Assembly: GCA_964246985.1 (NCBI GenBank)
Contig: CAXTSE010000005.1
Span: 160,411 to 224,410 of the forward strand
Length of the DNA: 64,000 nt
From: CAXTSE01 sp964246985
GTDB lineage: Bacteria; Actinomycetota; Actinomycetes; Actinomycetales; Microbacteriaceae
Direction: 5' to 3'
The position numbers and the translations under genes were made by a program. Under the pieces are notes generated by a model. That model made no database searches and was not told the DNA's origin. It saw nothing but the letters and a program-made list of their open reading frames with translations. Shown here piece by piece: positions 20,517-31,438 of the stretch (its first letter is position 1; each line of letters opens with the position of its first letter).

Positions 20517-21304
20517 GCACCACCCCGCGCGTCCCGCTCATGGCGGGCAACTGGAAGATGAACCTCGACCACCTGCAGTCGATCGCGTTCGTGCAGAAGC
20601 TCGCCTGGACGCTGAAGGACGCGCATCACGACGCGACCACGGTCGAGGTCGCCGTGTTCCCGCCCTTCACCGACCTGCGTTCGGTGCAGACGCTTGTCAA
20701 CTCCGACGACCTGCCGATCGCGTTCGGCGCGCAAGACATCTCCGCGCACGACAGCGGCGCGTACACCGGCGAGATCTCCGGCGCATTCCTCAAGGCGCTC
20801 GACGCGAAGTACGTCATCATCGGCCACTCCGAGCGTCGCCAGTACCACGGGGAGACCGACCAGCAGATCGCCGGAAAGGTAGCCGCGGCACACCGCCATG
20901 GACTCGTGCCGGTCATCTGCGTGGGCGAGACCGCCGAGGACCTCGAGACACACGGTGCCAGCGCCGTCCCGGTGGCGCAACTGCGCGTCGCGCTCGAGGG
21001 CGTCGTCGCCGGCCAGCCGATCGTCGTCGCCTACGAGCCCGTCTGGGCCATCGGGTCCGGCCAGGCGGCGACCAGCGACCAGGCCCAGCAGGTCTGCGCG
21101 GCGCTGCGTGCGCTTCTGGCCGAGGTGCTCGGCGACGAGGCGGCTCAGTCCACCCGCATCCTCTACGGCGGCTCGGTCAAGGCCGCCAACATCGCCGGCT
21201 TCATGCGGGAGACCGACGTCGACGGCGCGCTCATCGGCGGCGCCTCGCTGCAGCTCGAGGAGTTCGCGAGCATCGTGCGCTACCTCAAGCACGTCGGCAC
21301 CTGA
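20513..21304 (+). CDS. tpiA: Triose-phosphate isomerase
   Basis: A 263-aa triose-phosphate isomerase linking dihydroxyacetone phosphate and glyceraldehyde-3-phosphate. Catalytic features are Lys in GNWKMN, His in IIGHSERR, Glu in VVAYEPVWAIGSG, and the phosphate-binding loops near LYGGSVKAANI and IGGASL. ATG 20513 overlaps the pgk stop by 4 nt and is preferred to the in-frame ATG at 20501, which would enter pgk further. The length is normal. A promoter for secG follows the stop codon. Confidence 0.97.
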   Translation: MSTTPRVPLMAGNWKMNLDHLQSIAFVQKLAWTLKDAHHDATTVEVAVFPPFTDLRSVQTLVNSDDLPIAFGAQDISAHDSGAYTGEISGAFLKALDAKYVIIGHSERRQYHGETDQQIAGKVAAAHRHGLVPVICVGETAEDLETHGASAVPVAQLRVALEGVVAGQPIVVAYEPVWAIGSGQAATSDQAQQVCAALRALLAEVLGDEAAQSTRILYGGSVKAANIAGFMRETDVDGALIGGASLQLEEFASIVRYLKHVGT

Positions 21305-21335
21305 TCAGCCTGACGGCTGATACTCAGGTTTCGCC

Positions 21336-21341
21336 TATACT
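21336..21341 (+). promoter_or_regulatory. Promoter of secG (-10 TATACT)
   Basis: TATACT lies 36 nt before the GTG of secG, with TGACGG at 21311-21316 (19-nt spacer). The leader carries a 6-bp hairpin CTGGCC-TTC-GGCCAG at 21347-21361 and then a GAAAGG ribosome site. Confidence 0.55.
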
Positions 21342-21377
21342 GAACGCTGGCCTTCGGCCAGACGAAAGGTCTTTCAC

Positions 21378-21626
21378 GTGGAAATCCTCCAGGTCATCGT
21401 GCAGGTGCTGCTCGGAGTCACGAGCCTCCTGCTGACGCTCCTGATCCTCCTGCACCGCGGTCGCGGCGGCGGTCTGTCCGACATGTTCGGCGGCGGCGTC
21501 ACGTCCAACCTCGGCGCGTCGGGTGTGGCGGAGCGCAACCTGAATCGCATCACGGTCATCCTCGGCCTGATCTGGCTGGTGTGCATCATCGTGCTGGGCC
21601 TCATCCTCAAGTTCGACGGCGCGTAA
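21378..21626 (+). CDS. secG: Preprotein translocase subunit SecG
   Basis: An 82-aa membrane protein of the SecYEG channel, which helps SecA-driven export. It has two hydrophobic segments, at about residues 3-23 (LQVIVQVLLGVTSLLLTLLI) and 53-77 (ITVILGLIWLVCIIVLGLIL). Between them is the SecG hallmark LHRGRGGGLSDMFGG. The GTG start is set by the GAAAGG ribosome site and the fit of the first helix. It sits after tpiA and before rbpA, the usual actinobacterial order, and has its own promoter. Confidence 0.95.
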   Translation: MEILQVIVQVLLGVTSLLLTLLILLHRGRGGGLSDMFGGGVTSNLGASGVAERNLNRITVILGLIWLVCIIVLGLILKFDGA

Positions 21627-21635
21627 GGAGCTCCA

Positions 21636-21998
21636 GTGGCATCAGGCGGCAGTGCAATCCGAGGATCCCGCGTCGGATCCGGACCCATGGGCGAGCAGGA
21701 CCGCGGCTACCACGCCGATCGCGTCGCCATCTCGTACTGGGACGCTCTCGGCAACGAGACCGTGCGCCACTTCGCGGCCAACCTGCCCGACGAGGAGATC
21801 CCCGAGACCATCGACAGCCCCAACTCGGGACTGCCGGCCGGTCGCGACAAGGAGAACCCGCCGCAGCTCGCCAAGATGGAGCCCTACAAGACGCACCTCG
21901 CGTATGTGAAGGAGCGCCGCACCGAGCAGGAAGCCGAGCAGCTCCTCGACGAGGCGCTCGATCAGCTTCGAGCGCGCCGCGGCACCGTCACGAAGTAG
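21636..21998 (+). CDS. rbpA: RNA polymerase-binding protein RbpA
   Basis: A 120-aa RbpA, the actinobacterial transcription activator that binds RNA polymerase and group I/II sigma factors and stabilises the open complex. The N-terminal tail (GGSAIRGSRVGSGP), the core RbpA domain containing the DRVAISYWDALGNE and HFAANLPDEEIP segments, the basic linker, and the C-terminal sigma-interacting helix (HLAYVKERRTEQEAEQLLDEAL) are visible. The core lacks the cysteines found in zinc-bearing homologues. The GTG start has an AAGGAG ribosome site 5 nt upstream, and the gene starts 9 nt after secG. Confidence 0.95.
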   Translation: MASGGSAIRGSRVGSGPMGEQDRGYHADRVAISYWDALGNETVRHFAANLPDEEIPETIDSPNSGLPAGRDKENPPQLAKMEPYKTHLAYVKERRTEQEAEQLLDEALDQLRARRGTVTK

Positions 21999-22004
21999 CG
22001 CGCA

Positions 22005-22796
22005 CTACTCGTTCGCAGCGGTCCAGTACTGCGATGTCGCCGTGAGCGACTCGGGCACCTCGGCCGCGGCGTCCTGATCGACGAAGAACACCGTGCGCTT
22101 GCGCCCCTGGGCACCGGCGGCGGGCACGTCGTCGATGCTGGCGCCCGCGAGGGTGAGACCGAGCGCCGACGCCTTGTCGGCGCCCGCGAGCACGAGCCAG
22201 ATGCGGTCCGATGAGTTGATGACCGGCAGCGTGAAGGTGAGGCGCTCGGCGGGCGGCTTGGGCGAGCCGAGCTCGGCGATGACCACCCGCTCGGTCTCGT
22301 GCACCGTCCGGTGATCCGGGAACAGCGAGGCGATGTGCCCGTCCGGGCCGACACCGAGGAAGGTGATGTCGAAGCGCGGGTACGGGCCGCCGTCGTTCGC
22401 TGCCGCGGCCAGCTCGGCCTCGTAGGCCAGGGCGGCCTGCTCGATGTCCGCCTGCTCTCCGGGAGCCGGCATCGCATGGATCCGGGCCTCGTCGAGTCCG
22501 AGCGCGTCGAGGAGCGCCTCTCGCGCCTGGGTCTCGTTGCGGTCGGCGTCACCGTGCGGGAGGTAGCGCTCGTCACTCCACCAGAAGTCGATCCGCGTCC
22601 AGTCGACGCTGTCGCGCGCGGGCGAGGAGGCGATCGCGGCGAGCACCGCCGATCCCATGGTGCCGCCGGTCAGGCAGATGTTGGCCTCGCCCTGCTCATC
22701 GAGGACGTCGATCACCTTGGTGATGAATCGGGCGGCGACGCTGCCTGCCAGCGATTCCTTGTCAGGGTGCACGAGCACCCGGCGTTCATTGGTCAC
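22005..22796 (-). CDS. pgl: 6-phosphogluconolactonase
   Basis: A 263-aa 6-phosphogluconolactonase of the DevB/SOL type, which hydrolyses 6-phosphogluconolactone in the oxidative pentose-phosphate pathway. Family motifs are LTGGTMG near the N-terminus, the DWTRIDFWWSDERYLP block and FDITFLGVGPDGHIASLFP with the catalytic His. It is the last gene of the tkt-tal-pgi-zwf-opcA-pgl operon. Its GTG start overlaps the opcA stop in a GTGA junction. The 3' end faces rbpA with a 6-bp gap. Confidence 0.95.
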   Translation of the reverse strand: MTNERRVLVHPDKESLAGSVAARFITKVIDVLDEQGEANICLTGGTMGSAVLAAIASSPARDSVDWTRIDFWWSDERYLPHGDADRNETQAREALLDALGLDEARIHAMPAPGEQADIEQAALAYEAELAAAANDGGPYPRFDITFLGVGPDGHIASLFPDHRTVHETERVVIAELGSPKPPAERLTFTLPVINSSDRIWLVLAGADKASALGLTLAGASIDDVPAAGAQGRKRTVFFVDQDAAAEVPESLTATSQYWTAANE

Positions 22797-23767
22797 GTGC
22801 TCGAGCTCCGGCCCTTCGACTTCTGCGCTGCCGGGATGCTGAGGGCACCCAGCCCGTTCTGCACGACCTCACCGAAGAGGTCGTCGGGGTCGAGCCTACG
22901 CAACTCCTCTGCGAGGCAGTCGCGAAGACTGCGCCGGGGGAGGGCGATGTCGTGGTCGGGCTGGTTGGGCTGGGTCAGCGTGGCGACGTTCGGCTGCAGG
23001 CGCTCCAGGTCGATCGGGCCCGATGCGCGTTCGAGCCGCACCCCGTGGATGCCGCTCGAGCCGTGCGACGGCGTCGTGATGTCGAGCTCCACCGGCACCT
23101 CGAGCTGCTGCTGCAGCCACGCCGCGAGCAGCTCGGTCGAGGGCGAGTCGGATGCGCCCGAGACCCGGATCGCGGTCACCGGCTCATAGGGCGGCTGGTC
23201 GAGCACCGCCGCGAGCTGGGCGCGCCAGTTGGTGAGCCGGGTCCAGGCGAAGTCGGTGTCGCCCGGCGCGTAGTGCGACCCGAGCTGCTGCAGCGCCTTC
23301 AGCGGATTCGGGGCCGAGGCGGCGTCGGTGATGCGCCGCTGGGCGATCTTGCCGAGCGGCGAGGTGCTGGGGACGGCCGGCGCGTGACTCGGCCACCAGG
23401 CCACGACGGGTGCATCCGGCAGCAGCAGGCTCGTGACGAGCCCCTCCTCGTCGGAGGCCGCGTCGCCGTACGCACGGAGCACGATCACCTCGCTCGCACC
23501 CGCGTCACCGCCGACACGGATCTGCGCGTCGAGACGTGCATCCTCGCGCTTCGGACCGTCGGCGTGCTTGGACAGCACGATGACGCGCATCGGGTGCTCG
23601 CGCGACGCGTCGTTGGCGGCCTCGATGGCCTCCTCCTCCTCGCCGAGCGGGGTGGCGATGACGAGCGTCAGGACGCGACCGAGCGCGACGGCGCCGCCCT
23701 CCTCGCGGATCTTGACGAGGGTCTTCGAGACCGCGCTCGTCGTGGTGTCGGGAAGATCGACGATCAC
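22793..23767 (-). CDS. opcA: Glucose-6-phosphate dehydrogenase assembly protein OpcA
   Basis: A 324-aa OpcA, a protein needed for full activity of glucose-6-phosphate dehydrogenase in cyanobacteria and actinobacteria. The N-terminus VDLPDTTTSAVSKTLVKIR is typical, and VVAWWPSHAP and RITDA-type motifs follow. GTG 23767 is chosen because it gives the standard N-terminus, a CGGAG ribosome site lies 7 nt upstream, and it starts just after the zwf stop. An in-frame upstream start at 23824 would overlap zwf. The C-terminus overlaps pgl by 4 nt. Its place next to zwf fits its role. Confidence 0.94.
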   Translation of the reverse strand: MIVDLPDTTTSAVSKTLVKIREEGGAVALGRVLTLVIATPLGEEEEAIEAANDASREHPMRVIVLSKHADGPKREDARLDAQIRVGGDAGASEVIVLRAYGDAASDEEGLVTSLLLPDAPVVAWWPSHAPAVPSTSPLGKIAQRRITDAASAPNPLKALQQLGSHYAPGDTDFAWTRLTNWRAQLAAVLDQPPYEPVTAIRVSGASDSPSTELLAAWLQQQLEVPVELDITTPSHGSSGIHGVRLERASGPIDLERLQPNVATLTQPNQPDHDIALPRRSLRDCLAEELRRLDPDDLFGEVVQNGLGALSIPAAQKSKGRSSST

Positions 23768-23780
23768 AGTGCACTCCGAA

Positions 23781-25319
23781 TCATGGACGTCTCCAGACGC
23801 GCCCGTCGCGGGCGAGCAGCTCATCCGCCGACGACGGGCCCCAGGTGCCCGGCTTGTACTGCTCGGGCTGGCCGAGCGTGGTCCAGTACTCCTCGATCGG
23901 GTCCAGGATCTTCCAGCTCAGCTCCACCTCCTCGTGGCGGGGGAACAGGGGCGGATCTCCGAGCAGCACATCGAGGATGAGGCGCTCGTAGGCCTCGGGA
24001 CTCGCCTCGGTGAAGGCGTGGCCGTATCCGAAGTCCATGGTCACATCGCGGACCTGCATTCCGGCACCCGGCACCTTGGAGCCGAAGCGGATCGTGACGC
24101 CCTCGTCGGGCTGCACGCGGATGACCAGCGCATTCTGTCCGAGCGCCGACGTCTGGCTCGCCGCGAACAGGTACTGCGGCGCGCGCTTGAACACGACGGC
24201 GATCTCCGTCACACGACGACCCAGGCGCTTGCCGGCGCGCAGGTAGAAGGGCACACCGGCCCAGCGGCGCGTGTTGATGTCGAGACGCAGGGCCGCATAG
24301 GTCTCGGTCGTGGACTTCGGGTTCATCCCGTCCTCGTCGAGGAAGCCGAGCACGCGCTCACCGCCCTGCCAGCCGCCCGAGTACTGCCCGCGGGCGGTGA
24401 CGGTCGAGAGGTCGGCGGGCAGGGTGACCGCCGAGAGCACCTTCTCCTTCTCGGCGCGCAGGTCGGCGGCGTCGAACGACACCGGCTCCTCCATGGCCGT
24501 GAGGGCGAGCAGCTGCAGGAGGTGGTTCTGGATCACGTCGCGCGCGGCGCCGATGCCGTCGTAGTACCCGGCGCGACCGCCGACGCCGATGTCCTCGGCC
24601 ATCGTGATCTGCACGTGGTCGACGTAGTTGGCGTTCCAGATGGGCTCGTAGAGCTGGTTGGCGAAGCGCAGAGCGAGGATGTTCTGCACCGTCTCCTTGC
24701 CGAGGTAGTGGTCGATGCGGAACACGCTGTCCGGCGGGAACACGCTCTCGACGACGTCGTTCAGCTCGCGCGCGGTCTTGAGGTCGGAGCCGAACGGCTT
24801 CTCGATGACCACGCGGCGCCACTGGCCGTCCTGCTGCTCGGCGAGGCCCGAACGCCGCAGCTGCTCGGTGACGAGCGGGAACGACTTCGGCGGGATCGAC
24901 AGGTAGAAGGCGACGTTCCCCATCGTGCCGCGGTCGCGGTCCAGCTCGCTCAGCGTCTCCTTGAGGCTGTCGAACGCCGCATCGTCGTCGAACTCACCCT
25001 GCACGAAGCGGATGCCCTGCTTGAGCTGGCTCCACACATCCTCATCGAACGGCGTGCGCGCGTACTGCTTGACCGCATCATGCACGACCTGCTCGAAGTC
25101 CTGGTCGTCCCAGTCCCGGCGGGCGAAGCCGACCAGCGCGAAGCCGGGGGGCAGCAGCCCGCGATTGGCGAGGTCGTAGACGGCGGGCATGAGCTTCTTG
25201 CGCGACAGGTCGCCCGTGACGCCGAAGATCACCAGACCGCTCGGACCGGCGATGCGGCTGAGCCGCTTGTCGCTGTCCGACCGAAGCGGGTTGTTCTCGG
25301 CGGAGATCTCCACGGGCAT
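23781..25319 (-). CDS. zwf: Glucose-6-phosphate 1-dehydrogenase
   Basis: A 512-aa glucose-6-phosphate dehydrogenase, the first, NADP-reducing step of the pentose-phosphate pathway. The dinucleotide-binding start is FGVTGDLSRKKLMPAVYDL, a variant of GxxGDL. The catalytic motif RIDHYLGKETVQN, with its active-site His and Lys, is intact. The C-terminal substrate domain includes the WAGVPFYLRAGKRL segment. ATG 25319 lies 2 nt after the pgi stop codon, and the protein starts with the usual 30 or so residues before the nucleotide-binding motif. It is followed closely by opcA. Confidence 0.97.
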   Translation of the reverse strand: MPVEISAENNPLRSDSDKRLSRIAGPSGLVIFGVTGDLSRKKLMPAVYDLANRGLLPPGFALVGFARRDWDDQDFEQVVHDAVKQYARTPFDEDVWSQLKQGIRFVQGEFDDDAAFDSLKETLSELDRDRGTMGNVAFYLSIPPKSFPLVTEQLRRSGLAEQQDGQWRRVVIEKPFGSDLKTARELNDVVESVFPPDSVFRIDHYLGKETVQNILALRFANQLYEPIWNANYVDHVQITMAEDIGVGGRAGYYDGIGAARDVIQNHLLQLLALTAMEEPVSFDAADLRAEKEKVLSAVTLPADLSTVTARGQYSGGWQGGERVLGFLDEDGMNPKSTTETYAALRLDINTRRWAGVPFYLRAGKRLGRRVTEIAVVFKRAPQYLFAASQTSALGQNALVIRVQPDEGVTIRFGSKVPGAGMQVRDVTMDFGYGHAFTEASPEAYERLILDVLLGDPPLFPRHEEVELSWKILDPIEEYWTTLGQPEQYKPGTWGPSSADELLARDGRVWRRP

Positions 25320-25321
25320 GC

Positions 25322-26926
25322 TCAGCCGATCGCGGAGCGCAGCGTCGCGGCTGCGGCAGCCGTATCGCGCAGCGTGAGCGAGAGCACCGGACGCCCGTGA
25401 TCCGCGAGCACGGACGCGTCGCCGGCAGCCTGCGCCTGCAGGAGCTGACCGAAGGTGAACGGGCGGTCGGGGATCTCGAGGTCGTGCTCGGCGGCGCTCA
25501 CCAGCTGCAGGAAGACACCGATCGCAGGCCCGCCCTTGTGGAACTGACCGGTCGAGTGCAGAAAGCGCGGGCCCCATCCGAAGGTCACCGGACGGCCCGA
25601 CTTCGTCGCGAGCAGGGCGCGCAGCTCGGCGAGCTCCGGATAGGCGATCCGGTCGGCGTAGGCCTGGACGGCGAGGTAGCCGTCCTCGGGGAGCTGCGCC
25701 AGCAGCGCGTCGATGGCCGCCGAGAGCGTCTGCTCGCGGGCGCCCAGGGCGAGCGGGCCCGCCACGCGCACGTCGATGGTGTCGGCGCTGAAGACGGGGG
25801 CCGTCGGCTCGGGGCGGTTGTCGAGCAGGCCGCGCGTCGCGATCTTGGCGGACTCCACATCCGGCTGGTCGAACGGGTTGATGCCGAGGATGCGTCCGGC
25901 CACAGCCGTCGCGTACTCCCACACCAGCATCTGACCGCCGAGCGAGCCCGAGACCTCGATCTCGCCGTCGGCGACCTCGCGGGTGGCCCGCTCGTTGGCG
26001 ACGATCCGCACGATCTGCACGTCGGGCAGACCCGCGGCGACCTCGGGGGAGTCGAGCTCGAGCACGACGGGCAGGATGCCCTTCCCGTCCTTGCCCGTCG
26101 ACTCGGCGATGAGCTGCTCGGCCCAGTCGGCGAAGCCCACGATGTGGGTGCCGTCGGCGATGATGCCGAGCTTGTCCTTCAGAGGCTTCGTGCCCGAGAT
26201 CGCGGCCCCGAGGATGAGGCCCGGATTGTGCTCGCTGTCGAGGGCGAGCTCGAGCGACACGGCCTCGGCCTCGTCGAGGAGCTCGCGGATGTCGACGCCG
26301 GCCAGTCCGCTCGGCACCAGACCGAAGGCGGTCAGCGCCGAGTAGCGGCCCCCGACGGTCGGATCGGCGTTGAAGACCCGGTAGCCGTCGGCACGGGCGG
26401 CCTTGTCGAGAGGGGAATCGGGATCGGTCACGATCACGATGCGCTCGAGGGGGTCGATGCCCGCCTCGCGGAACGCCTTCTCGTAGACGCGCTTCTGGCT
26501 GTCGGTCTCGACCGTCGACCCCGACTTCGACGAGATGACGACAGCGGTCTCGGCCAGGCGGTCCTCGAGGGCGGAGCGCACCTGCTCGGGGTCGGTGGCG
26601 TCGAGGACGGTGAGCGGCACGCCGTAGGTCTTCGCGATGACCTCGGGCGCAAGCGACGATCCGCCCATGCCCCCGAGCACGATGTGGCTGACGCCGCGCT
26701 CGCGCAGGTCGTCGCGCAGCGCGACGATGTCGTCGACGAGGGCGGACGAGACCGCGACGGCCTCGGTCCAGCCGAGCCGCTTCGACGACTCCTCCTCGGC
26801 CTCCGCGCCCCAGAGGGACGGGTCCTGCGAGGTGATGCGCCCGGCGACGCCATCGCTGATGAGCTGGGGCAGCAGGCGCTCGACGGCCTCGGCCGCCGCG
26901 CCGCGGACCCCGACCGTCACGCTCAC
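25322..26926 (-). CDS. pgi: Glucose-6-phosphate isomerase
   Basis: A 534-aa phosphoglucose isomerase linking glucose-6-phosphate and fructose-6-phosphate. SIS-domain signatures are LGGMGGSSLAPEV and SKSGSTVETDSQKR. The C-terminal active-site region appears as GWGPRFLHSTGQFHKGG, which resembles the diverged actinobacterial class rather than E. coli Pgi. GTG 26926 overlaps the tal stop in a GTGA junction; a longer in-frame reading up to 27235 runs through tal and lacks family sequence. Its presence within the pentose-phosphate operon would allow fructose-6-phosphate to be recycled into the oxidative branch. Confidence 0.94.
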   Translation of the reverse strand: MSVTVGVRGAAAEAVERLLPQLISDGVAGRITSQDPSLWGAEAEEESSKRLGWTEAVAVSSALVDDIVALRDDLRERGVSHIVLGGMGGSSLAPEVIAKTYGVPLTVLDATDPEQVRSALEDRLAETAVVISSKSGSTVETDSQKRVYEKAFREAGIDPLERIVIVTDPDSPLDKAARADGYRVFNADPTVGGRYSALTAFGLVPSGLAGVDIRELLDEAEAVSLELALDSEHNPGLILGAAISGTKPLKDKLGIIADGTHIVGFADWAEQLIAESTGKDGKGILPVVLELDSPEVAAGLPDVQIVRIVANERATREVADGEIEVSGSLGGQMLVWEYATAVAGRILGINPFDQPDVESAKIATRGLLDNRPEPTAPVFSADTIDVRVAGPLALGAREQTLSAAIDALLAQLPEDGYLAVQAYADRIAYPELAELRALLATKSGRPVTFGWGPRFLHSTGQFHKGGPAIGVFLQLVSAAEHDLEIPDRPFTFGQLLQAQAAGDASVLADHGRPVLSLTLRDTAAAAATLRSAIG

Positions 26927-28032
26927 TTGGAGGCCTCGAGAGCCGCGGTGACGGTGTCGAGCAGCTCGTTCCAGGAGACGATGAACTTCTCGACGCCCTC
27001 GGCCTCGAGCGTCGCCGTCACGTCGTCGTAGTCGACCCCGACAGCGGCGAGATCGTCGAGCACCTTCTGCGCATCGGCGTACGAGCCGCGCACCGCGTCC
27101 CCGTGCAGGGGAGCGTGGTCGGCGGTCGCCTCGAGCGTCTTCTCGGGCATCGTGTTGACGACACCGTCGACGGCGAGCTCGGTCACGTAGAGCGTGTCCG
27201 GCAGGTTCGGGTCCTTGACCCCGGTCGAGGCCCACAGCGGACGCTGCTTGGTGGCGCCCGCACCCAGCAACGCGGTCGCACGCTCGGTCGCGAACTCCTG
27301 CTCGAAGAGCTGGTAGGCGAGCTGGGCGTTGGCGATGCCGGCCTTGCTCTTGAGCGCCGACGCCTCGTCCGTACCGATCGCGTCGAGGCGCTTGTCGATC
27401 TCGGTGTCGACGCGCGACACGAAGAAGGAGGCGACCGACTCGATGGTCGACAGGTCGATCCCCGCGGCCTGAGCCTTCTCGAGGCCGCTCAGGTACGCGT
27501 CGATGACCGCCTTGTGACGGTCGAGGCTGAAGATCAGGGTGACGTTGACGCTGATGCCCGATCCGATGACCTCGGTGATCGCCTCGAGTCCCTCGACGGT
27601 CGCGGGGATCTTGATCATCGCGTTGGGACGGTCGACCTTCTCCCAGAGCGCCTTCGCCTGCTCGATGGTGCCGGCGGCGTCGTGGGCCAGGCCCGGCTCG
27701 ACCTCGATCGAGACTCGACCGTCGGTGCCGCCCGATGCGTCGTAGACACCGCGGAAGATGTCGGAGGCGGCGGCCACGTCATCCGTCGTGATCTCGAAGA
27801 CGGCCTGCGTGACCGTGACACCCTCGGCAGCCAGCGCCGAGACCTGCTCGTCGTACGCCTGACCCTTGGCCAGCGCACTCGCGAAGATCGTGGGGTTGGT
27901 CGTGACGCCCACCACGTTGCGCTCGGCGATCAGCGTCTCGAGTCCACCCGAGGCGATGCGCTCGCGCGAGAGGTCGTCGAGCCAGATGCTGACTCCGATG
28001 TCGGACAGGTTCTGCGTGTTGCTGTTAGCCAT
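26923..28032 (-). CDS. tal: Transaldolase
   Basis: A 369-aa transaldolase that moves a three-carbon unit between sugar phosphates in the non-oxidative pentose-phosphate branch. The opening SIWLDDLSRERI, the TTNPTIFASAL motif, the Schiff-base Lys in NAMIKIPATVEGL, and NVTLIFSLDRH are present. The length fits the longer actinobacterial TalB-like class. ATG 28032 has an AGGA site just upstream and follows tkt after about 36 nt. The stop overlaps the pgi start, giving coupled translation. Confidence 0.96.
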   Translation of the reverse strand: MANSNTQNLSDIGVSIWLDDLSRERIASGGLETLIAERNVVGVTTNPTIFASALAKGQAYDEQVSALAAEGVTVTQAVFEITTDDVAAASDIFRGVYDASGGTDGRVSIEVEPGLAHDAAGTIEQAKALWEKVDRPNAMIKIPATVEGLEAITEVIGSGISVNVTLIFSLDRHKAVIDAYLSGLEKAQAAGIDLSTIESVASFFVSRVDTEIDKRLDAIGTDEASALKSKAGIANAQLAYQLFEQEFATERATALLGAGATKQRPLWASTGVKDPNLPDTLYVTELAVDGVVNTMPEKTLEATADHAPLHGDAVRGSYADAQKVLDDLAAVGVDYDDVTATLEAEGVEKFIVSWNELLDTVTAALEASK

Positions 28033-28068
28033 GGTCCTGATTTTCTTCCTGGTGCGTAGGTACTGGAC

Positions 28069-30168
<2,100 letters not shown>

Positions 30169-30376
30169 GTGCGTGTCGACCTTTCGTGCTGTACGGGGGC
30201 GGGGTGGCCGCCCTCGGAGGTGCCACTCACCGACGTACGTCATCGGCTCACCGCGGGCGCTCCTGATCGCATCACGAAGACGGATCGGGGGAGGCGGGGT
30301 CGCGGCCGGCGAGCAATCTGATCATAGCGATGTCGCCTACACTCGATGTAGAACGCCCGTCTGATACTGAGGAGCC
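30169..30376. promoter_or_regulatory. Divergent promoter region between tkt and ctaB
   Basis: This 208-bp gap must hold promoters for both directions. On the plus strand TACACT at 30338-30343 is a candidate -10 for ctaB. On the minus strand TATGAT at 30321-30326 is a candidate -10 for the tkt operon, which would give a ~150-nt leader. The two -10 boxes are only 11 bp apart, so the promoters would face and compete. No strong -35 boxes or operator palindromes are seen. Confidence 0.45.
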
Positions 30377-31324
30377 ATGCAGGGAGCCGTCGAGACCCCC
30401 GTCGCGAAGCCCGTATCGGGTCGGTTCGCGAGTCGGGTGGGCCGCAAGATCTCCGCGTACGTGGCTCTCACCAAGCCGCGTGTCGTCGAGCTGCTGCTCG
30501 TCACCACCGCGCCGGTCATGGTGCTGGCTGCGCGAGGCATCCCCGACCTCTGGCTGATCCTCGCGACGCTCGTCGGCGGCACGCTGTCCGCCGCGTCCGC
30601 CAACGCCTTCAACTGCTACATCGACCGCGACATCGACCGGGTCATGAAGCGCACGCAGAAGCGTCCGCTCGTCACCGGCGCGCTCAGCGATCGCGAGGCT
30701 CTCGCCTTCGCGTGGATCACCGGGGTCGCGTCGATCGCATGGCTGTGGGCCTTCACGACGTGGCTGGCCGCCGTGCTGTCGCTCGCCGCGATCCTCTTCT
30801 ATGTCGTCGTCTACACGATGATCCTCAAGCGCCGCACGCCGCAGAACATCGTCTGGGGCGGCGCCGCCGGCTGCATGCCGGTGCTCATCGGGTGGGCCGC
30901 CGTCACCGGCGACCTGAGCTGGGCGCCGGTGATCTTGTTCGGCATCGTGTTCCTCTGGACGCCTCCCCACTACTGGCCGCTCTCGATGCGCTACCGCGAG
31001 GACTACGCGTCCGTGCACGTGCCGATGCTGGGCGTCGTGCGCGGCAGCACCACCGTCGGTCTCCAGGTCGTGCTGTACGCCTGGGCGACTGTCGCGTGCT
31101 CGCTGCTGCTCGTGCCGATCGCATCCATGGGCGTGCTGTATGCCGTCGTCGCGACGCTCGCGGGCGCCTGGTTCCTGCTCGAGAGCCACCGTCTCTATGC
31201 GGGGGCGATCCGCGACGAGGAGCTGCGGCCGATGCGGGTGTTCCACGCGAGCATCACGTACCTCACGCTCGTCTTCCTCGCCGTCGGCCTCGACCCGCTG
31301 CTGCACCTGCCGATCCCCTTCTGA
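30377..31324 (+). CDS. ctaB: Haem O synthase (protohaem IX farnesyltransferase)
   Basis: A 315-aa polytopic membrane prenyltransferase of the UbiA family that adds a farnesyl group to haem B to make haem O for cytochrome c oxidase. The first Asp-rich motif is NCYIDRDIDRVMKRT and the second region is YREDYASVHVPML. About nine hydrophobic segments are visible. A GAGGAG ribosome site precedes the ATG. It is transcribed away from tkt and is separated from ctaA, the next haem gene, by one unrelated gene; the same split ctaB/tkt arrangement is common in actinobacteria. Confidence 0.96.
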   Translation: MQGAVETPVAKPVSGRFASRVGRKISAYVALTKPRVVELLLVTTAPVMVLAARGIPDLWLILATLVGGTLSAASANAFNCYIDRDIDRVMKRTQKRPLVTGALSDREALAFAWITGVASIAWLWAFTTWLAAVLSLAAILFYVVVYTMILKRRTPQNIVWGGAAGCMPVLIGWAAVTGDLSWAPVILFGIVFLWTPPHYWPLSMRYREDYASVHVPMLGVVRGSTTVGLQVVLYAWATVACSLLLVPIASMGVLYAVVATLAGAWFLLESHRLYAGAIRDEELRPMRVFHASITYLTLVFLAVGLDPLLHLPIPF

Positions 31325-31334
31325 CGCACGCGCT

Positions 31335-31438
31335 CGTCCTCGAGTTGCGTTCCGTGGCGGGTTTCGCGCGCTCTTCGTCCTCGAGTTGCGTTCCGTGGCG
31401 GGTCGCACGGGCCGCGGACCCGCCACGGAACGCAACTC
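31335..31438. repeat. Direct and inverted repeats forming a bidirectional terminator-like hairpin
   Basis: A 28-nt sequence occurs twice in direct orientation, at 31335-31362 and 31376-31403. The last 21 nt of each copy (GAGTTGCGTTCCGTGGCGGG plus T) are repeated in inverted form at 31418-31438. Copy 2 and the inverted copy form a perfect 21-bp stem with a 14-nt loop. It lies between the convergent ctaB and DUF559-like genes and overlaps the stop codon of the latter by 2 nt. It may be a dispersed palindromic element used as a terminator. Confidence 0.8.

Noticed and set aside
30377..31324. A tRNA or small RNA gene in the flanks of ctaB
   Set aside because: No cloverleaf or conserved tRNA boxes were seen here or anywhere else in the window.
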